From contig NW_027152030.1 of NCBI RefSeq assembly GCF_004359215.1, forward strand, positions 527,561-572,754: a stretch of DNA of 45,194 nucleotides, given 5' to 3'. The stretch's first letter is position 1. Each line of letters begins with the position of its first letter. Shown piece after piece: positions 39,198 to 45,194 of the stretch. A program made the translations under genes and the position numbers. Source of the DNA: Bremia lactucae (taxonomy: Eukaryota > Oomycota > Peronosporomycetes > Peronosporales > Peronosporaceae). Below the pieces are notes generated by a model. That model had not been told where the DNA came from. It ran no database searches and saw only the letters and a program-made list of their open reading frames with translations.

Positions 39198-40244
39198 GTG
39201 CTAATTAAACGTTTCGAAACTCCTCTTATTGGCCACAGGGGCATCGACGGAAGCTACAACTCAGGTACCGGCTGGCGTTTCACTTTTAGATATTTGACCC
39301 AGCTTCAACGTGCCAAATACTTTACACAAAATCTTACGGTAAACACTGTAGCTATCCACTCCAAGTCGCACAGGGCTCGCTCGCAGGATTACTCCAAACT
39401 CCGTCGCCTCAACATGTTCTGGTCCGCGGCCTTAGACTTAAAGACGCAGCGGCTTCCCTGTCGATCGTATGGATCCTTTAGCCGCTCAGATGTTATCAGT
39501 AACAGCTTCCACATCCCGCAAAGTATCCCAGAGCACCAACCTGTGTCACAGTTTACCTCTCCGCTCCCCGATCGGCGTCGCATCGAGGAGTACATTGAGC
39601 ACCCCGACACTGTCCTTGCACGTGCACGGCAGGTAACAGAGCACACGCAGACGGCACTTAAGCTATTGCTGCAAGCTTCCGCCCAAACCGCACCTAAGCA
39701 GAACATTGCCCTGGAAATGCACAGCTTTAGCAAGACTGGTACTTTCGCTACACTGGCTCGTGAAGTAGAGCTAGCTGAGTGCACGGCTCTACTAAAACCG
39801 CTCCACAGCCGTGAGGTGCTTACAACACAAGAAAGCAGAACCGAACAGAACTACTGGATGCAGGAGCTAGAGCGACGTCGCGCCGGTCTTCAGAAAAGTA
39901 GACGTCGCACGTGCACGCCAATGTCTGAGAGAGCCACCACATCGCCTCTTAAGGTTGGCGTGGTCATGTGCTCTGTGCCACTGGTTCTTGTCATTGCATT
40001 CGTGTTATACATGTTTATATTTGGCGATGCATCCAGTGACGTGATTAACGTTGTGTATCAACCTATGAGCATCGGCGAATTTTCCATAAGGCATACCACT
40101 GCTGGGCTAAATGGACTTAGAATCGTTAGAGCTATCGCTCAAGAGCGCGGTGAGCTACATGTGGACAAAAAAGATTTTGTGACGGCATCAGACGTACTGA
40201 CAAGTCTACGCAGTCCGCAAAAGGAAGAAACAGACGAAAGGTAA
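39198..40244 (+). CDS. Unrecognised single-pass membrane protein
   Basis: Open frame of 348 codons without interruption. The first ATG may not be the true start; MFWSAALDLKTQRLPCRSYG from about 39414 is a plausible alternative of about 276 residues. The middle (about 130-240) is helical and charged, with possible coiled coil (EYIEHPDTVLARARQVTEHT; MQELERRRAGLQKSRRR). One clear membrane segment lies at about 253-275 (VGVVMCSVPLVLVIAFVLYM), preceded by basic residues, which favours an N-terminus in the cytosol. It is followed by a tail of about 70 residues. The gene is tail to tail with DPM1, 108 bp between stops, which suggests a native gene pair. I know no family; it may be oomycete-specific. 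Confidence 0.65.
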   Translation: MLIKRFETPLIGHRGIDGSYNSGTGWRFTFRYLTQLQRAKYFTQNLTVNTVAIHSKSHRARSQDYSKLRRLNMFWSAALDLKTQRLPCRSYGSFSRSDVISNSFHIPQSIPEHQPVSQFTSPLPDRRRIEEYIEHPDTVLARARQVTEHTQTALKLLLQASAQTAPKQNIALEMHSFSKTGTFATLAREVELAECTALLKPLHSREVLTTQESRTEQNYWMQELERRRAGLQKSRRRTCTPMSERATTSPLKVGVVMCSVPLVLVIAFVLYMFIFGDASSDVINVVYQPMSIGEFSIRHTTAGLNGLRIVRAIAQERGELHVDKKDFVTASDVLTSLRSPQKEETDER

Positions 40245-40352
40245 CTAGACAGTGAGTAACTAAATATACATGTCAGCACAGCAGTGAAGAAGCCATCCAT
40301 TAGATAGGAAATCAAACAATGAAATGTGTAACATTGCTCTTTTCGGTGTTGA

Positions 40353-41678
<1,326 letters not shown>

Positions 41679-42517
41679 TGTAACAGGGTGTATTGTTACA
41701 TGAAATTAACACTAAAAGGTTGGTAATATAAATACTATCTAAAAGGTAGATGATGTTTAAAGAATAGTACTTTGCATAGTAATATTTAGTAGGTCATTAT
41801 CTCTACTTGCTCCGCGGTCCAGTCAGCACTGGACGCGCGCAATAAGAGAGACAGATTGTAACGGGGTGTATCGTTACATGAAATTAACACTTAAATGTTG
41901 TTAATAAATATAATATCTAAAAGGGAGATAATATTTGGAGGATATTACTTTAAATAGTAATGTTCAGAAATCTTATCCATAAATAGGTATAGGCCATTAT
42001 ATCTATTAATCCCGCAGACTAATCAGCTGCAAACGTAAACAAAGAGAGAGAGACAGATAAGATTTCAATTGCGTGTTAAGTATGAGTTTATAATTAAGTT
42101 AGCATTAACATATAGAAAGAAGAGATACTTTATTATATTAATACAGTTTTCATTTAACCCTCTTACAGTTAGTCGTCTCAAAGAGAAGACTTCCTCTGCA
42201 CGTACTAGTGTACGTGAAGTGACGTAAGGCACAACTCGCAACTGAAGCAGTGCGAAGTGACTCTAACTGAAGCAGTACAAGTCGTAGTGCCCCGTTACAC
42301 AGATGAGGCTTTACTACATGTTTTCTATTTGTATATAATTCATTTGTATTAAAAAGATAGAAATAGAAGAACTTAGTTATATCAATACAGTTTACTTTTG
42401 ACCTCTTTAAAAGCAAGCATTTTAGAGAGAGTTTTCCTCTGCACGTACTAGTGTACGTGAAGTGACGTGTGGCACCACTCGCACTGAAGCAATACAAGTC
42501 GGTAGTACCCCGTTACA
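41679..42517 (+). repeat. B2 5' LTR split by a nested LTR
   Basis: Left part 41679-41856 starts TGTAACAGGGTGTATTGTTACATG; right part 42305-42517 ends CCCCGTTACA. Removing the insert and one copy of CAGAT leaves about 391 bp. Confidence 0.9.
41857..42299 (+). repeat. Nested solo LTR of family B with CAGAT target duplication
   Basis: 443 bp from TGTAACGGGG to CCCCGTTACA, flanked by CAGAT at 41852-41856 and 42300-42304. Both ends intact, no internal domain. A family B element inserted into the B2 LTR and was later reduced to one LTR, presumably by LTR-LTR recombination. It differs from its host LTR in several indels, so it is a different subfamily. Confidence 0.95.
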
Positions 42518-42556
42518 CCTGGTAGTACTTTGTAATCCGTCCAAAGACTACAGTTC

Positions 42557-42674
42557 TATCATCTAACATGTGCATATTAGATGATAATGGAAATACGCAT
42601 CACGTTTCACGTGATATCTACTCCTTCTAAGTGACATATATAGGAGTGCGGTCGAACGAATGTGTTCGACCGCA
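42557..42674. repeat. Two B2-specific hairpins at the gag start
   Basis: First: TATCATCTAA (42557-42566) with TTAGATGATA (42577-42586). Second: TGCGGTCGAAC (42647-42657) with GTTCGACCGCA (42664-42674), loop 6 nt. The gag ATG (42660-42662) sits in the second loop. B1 lacks the second arm of each at the matching places (about 29832-29842 and 29897-29925). Confidence 0.9.
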
Positions 42675-43745
42675 GGGAATGATGCCATATTGGCCATACT
42701 GTCCGGTTTGGACAGAGATGCCCTCCATTCAGCCATCGCCAAGTCCATACAACATGAACTTGACGAGGCGAAGGAGAAGGTAGTCTTGCTTGATCAGCAA
42801 GGCTCTCAACAGGCAGAAATGTCGAGGTTACAACAGGTACAGACCCCTGTACCTGGGATGACGCACACGCGTCGTCCCGAAACCTTAAGAAATGACATCT
42901 CTAAGTATAGAAGAGTCAAAGAAGACTCTCTATTTAGATGGTTTGTCGAGTTGGACGATGCCATAAGGGCACGTCACATCATCAACGAGCAAATGCAAGT
43001 TGCACTCACTCAATCAATTTTGGCAGGTCGTGCCAAAACTTGGACATTGAGCCTTAAGTTGCGCGGCCCATACGTCTTTGGGTCGCTAGAGGCTTTTAAA
43101 GCCCGGCTCAAACAGACTTTTGAACCCCTAGGGCTTAATTCAGAGCTCGTTCAGAGCTTCTGAAACTCAAGCAAGGCAAGCGTGATGTTCACGCATATGC
43201 CCAGCACATACGACTCTTGGCGAGTTGTATTACAAATAACCCAGTCCATGAACACACGTTGATTACGGTGTTCATGCTAGGTCTTACGGATGGTCCCGTA
43301 AAGACCCGCCTGTTCCGCTTGGACTGGATACGCTTGAAGAAGAAAAATCGGTTTCGGAACAGGAGGACTTTAGCTTGAGACAGGCTCAAGCTAGTTCGTC
43401 ATCGTATCGTCCTCCAAGACGACACGAGCTTGAAGGTCCAGAACCTATGGACCTCTCTAATGTCGAAAGCGAGATACCTCGCTTTTCGAACAACAAGCGA
43501 TTGCAGATGAGCAATCGCTGTCAAAAGTTAGGATACTATGCTCATGAGTGTAGTGCCCCACGCCCAGTACCGAGAGGTACTGGACGTTATTATAGACCGA
43601 ATACCAAAAGGCAACCGTCGCGGGTCCGACGTTACTGCGAAATCGCAACAGCGAGGCGGACCGCCAAAAAGCGGACGGGGTCAGTAGAGTCGCAATGCTT
43701 ACTGATCCAGCAACCTCAAAAGAATTTGCACATCTCTTGACATAA
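42660..43745 (+). pseudogene. Family B gag, nearly complete but frameshifted (B2)
   Basis: Open from MCSTAGNDAILAILSGLDRD at 42660 for 167 codons through HELDEAKEKVVLLDQQGSQQ, LFRWFVELDDAIRARHIINE and SLEAFKARLKQTFEPL (capsid-like), to a stop at 43163. It continues in another frame with KLKQGKRDVHAYAQHIRLLA and FMLGLTDGPVKTRLFRLD, then SVSEQEDFSLRQAQASSSSY and a proline/arginine-rich tail (43375-43740). The knuckle reads SNRCQKLGYYAHECSAP at about 43509-43560, so the first Cys and the His of CX2CX4HX4C are lost. At least two frameshifts. Confidence 0.85.
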
Positions 43746-43799
43746 GTTGCTCCAGACACACAATCATTATGTGTCTCTGCACCTGGCGATGAGGTATCC

Positions 43800-45194
43800 C
43801 TCATCTCCTTAGATTTAAAAGTGACAAATAATTTGTCACTCAGAGCCCTAGTGAACTGCGGAGCGTCGAGCAACTTTAAATGTCGCCAGTCGCTAGAGTG
43901 TGGTAGCTCAAAAATGTTGAGCGCGGCATCCCTGTAACGAGGATGACGGCGCGTTTAGCGACAGGTGCATCGATAGCAGTAATGAAACGCGTAGTGATAT
44001 TTTACTACACGTTTAAAAATTGACAGTACGATGATGATTTTACGTTCTGGAATTAGATGACATATTTGATGTAATCCTAGGTTTACCTTTGCTCATAAAA
44101 TATGAGCCAAGAACCAGCTGGCAGACGCGATCCGTAAAGATTCCTGCCACTTGTTCATCAGATGGCCATTTGATAAATGTTTTTAAGCGTCCTCAAGCGT
44201 GTGGATGTACTACGAGTGAGTGCGATGGCCTCACTTGTGGTACGGTCGTTAGTACGACTGCAAAAGATCATAGTGTGATCACAAATCACACCTTGGAGTC
44301 AGCTGCCGGCGGCTGTGCGAATGCACAGGCAGCGCCGAAGGTCCACCACCCCAATAAGTCGAGTGGGTTGAGACATGAATGTACGCTTAGTAGGCGACAT
44401 CCAAGGAAGATACCGGTTGTCCAAATTGAACAACACGATGATCCTAGGTCGAGTGAAGAGTCGACCGTAGAGGACCCCACTGTGATAGCGCAATTACAGT
44501 CGGGAGATGTTGGGGGAAATAGTCCCCACGTGCTTGAGGAGAAATCTCCTCAAATAGTTAATGCTAAGGTGACTAGACTTCAGCATTTCGAGGAATCGAT
44601 CCCTCGGTAGCCTGGAAATAAATCCCACGAAGAAACCGAGACATTGAATGTCTTGGTTAATGACGGATCAAGAGTAGGCGTTAATACTCTTGATATGTAT
44701 GCGCCTCCGAAGTTAACTTTGGAGATAATTCAATTACCAATTCTAGAACCCTAGCGGTCCTTGCGAGATCTGCATGGTTGTAAAATCAAGCAGATCTGCG
44801 TACTCGTCACAGAGGACGAATACGTAACCGACATACGGTCAGCGGTAACTTTTGCAGCGAACGAATGGGTTCTCAGCAGCTCATCGATCGATGAAAGTGT
44901 TATCGATGTGAAGACTCGGATTGAAAGATATACTACTCAATCCTATGAGTCACTTAAGACAAATCCTTTATACAAGAATTTGATTGAATCCAGTGATGTA
45001 TTCCCTGAAACAGTTCTATGCGAGTTGCCTGAGGAGAAAGGCACTCGACATGGTATCAAGCTCAATCCGGGCTCATAATACTGTGTCATGAAGCAGTGGT
45101 CACTGCCTCGTGAACAAGTATTTGCGATCGATAAATTCTTTATCGATCGATTAAAACCTCCCCACATCGCTCTCCGACCTTCTGTGTGCGAAAG
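43800..45194 (+). pseudogene. Family B protease, linker and RT start (B2)
   Basis: LSLRALVNCGASSNFKCRQS (about 43832) is the protease active site, with NCGA where DSGA is expected. DIFDVILGLPLLIKYEPRTS follows (about 44060-44120). The linker (44089-44610) parallels B1, with LESAAGGCANAQAAPKVHHP and SPHVLEEKSPQIVNAKV. The RT entry is SDVFPETVLCELPEEKGTRH and GIKLNPGS (44994-45075). Palindromes present in B1 appear here in partly decayed form. The gene continues beyond the window. Confidence 0.82.

Larger units (their letters stand above)
41679..45194 (+). mobile_element. Family B Gypsy retrotransposon copy B2, right end outside window
   Basis: 5' LTR (41679-42517, interrupted by a solo LTR), PBS candidate starting TGGTAGTACTTTGTA at 42520, gag, protease and the start of RT, running off the window at 45194. 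Same order as B1 and similar over its length. It keeps the gag zinc-knuckle region deleted in B1. Confidence 0.88.

Noticed and set aside
39389..39784. 131-codon antisense frame rich in Cys and Ser
   Set aside because: Entirely within the longer open frame 39198-40244 and without features of its own.

Overview
The window is nuclear DNA of a filamentous plant-pathogenic oomycete of the Phytophthora/downy-mildew kind. The evidence is the gene style (compact genes, GT-AG introns of about 65-90 nt), a moderately AT-rich composition, and very dense Ty3/Gypsy, Mutator-like and LINE debris. An apparently intact CFAP298 gene, needed for motile flagella, suggests a species that still makes zoospores; this is inference and the species cannot be named from the sequence.

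Only four loci look like ordinary living host genes: the translation factor eIF2B epsilon (4644-6632, 5' end lost in an assembly gap), the flagellar assembly factor CFAP298 (17063-16215, minus), an unrecognised single-pass membrane protein (39198-40244) and DPM1, dolichol-phosphate mannosyltransferase (41385-40353, minus, five exons worked out here). The last two converge tail to tail with 108 bp between their stops. A broken LTV1-like gene lies at about 37525-37919.

The rest is transposon. Family A is a Ty3/Gypsy element with 486-488 bp LTRs. Copy A3 (17651-26112) is complete from LTR to LTR and has a matching GTCTT target duplication. Copy A2 (11096-14660) is a segmental duplication of A3's left flank and 5' half. 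Copy A1 (7093-10080) is an LTR-less pol relic with an inverted protease segment. Family B is a chromodomain Gypsy element: B1 (29434-36877) runs from a truncated 5' LTR to a 3' LTR, and B2 (41679 to the window end) starts with an LTR that contains a nested solo LTR. Two broken Mutator-like transposases (3280-4377 and 26528-28210, both minus), a LINE reverse transcriptase fragment (2690-3272) and a 919-bp TIR element with an 8-bp target duplication (28507-29425) complete the list.

The strongest unexplained signal is an excess of inverted repeats inside the retroelements: hairpin arrays at LTR ends, perfect 10-14 bp-arm hairpins scattered through B coding sequence, and copy-specific fold-backs (33-bp arms at 21273-21352, 15-bp arms at 9555-9592, new hairpins around the B2 gag start, an inverted protease segment in A1). 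Comparing copies shows these were gained after the elements existed, which fits recurrent fold-back template switching. Other notable points are an antisense open reading frame between pol and the 3' LTR in both families, and an ABCG/PDR transporter fragment embedded in the gag of family A.

Limits: everything was read by eye. Percent identities are estimates, element boundaries in decayed copies are approximate, and no database search was made.
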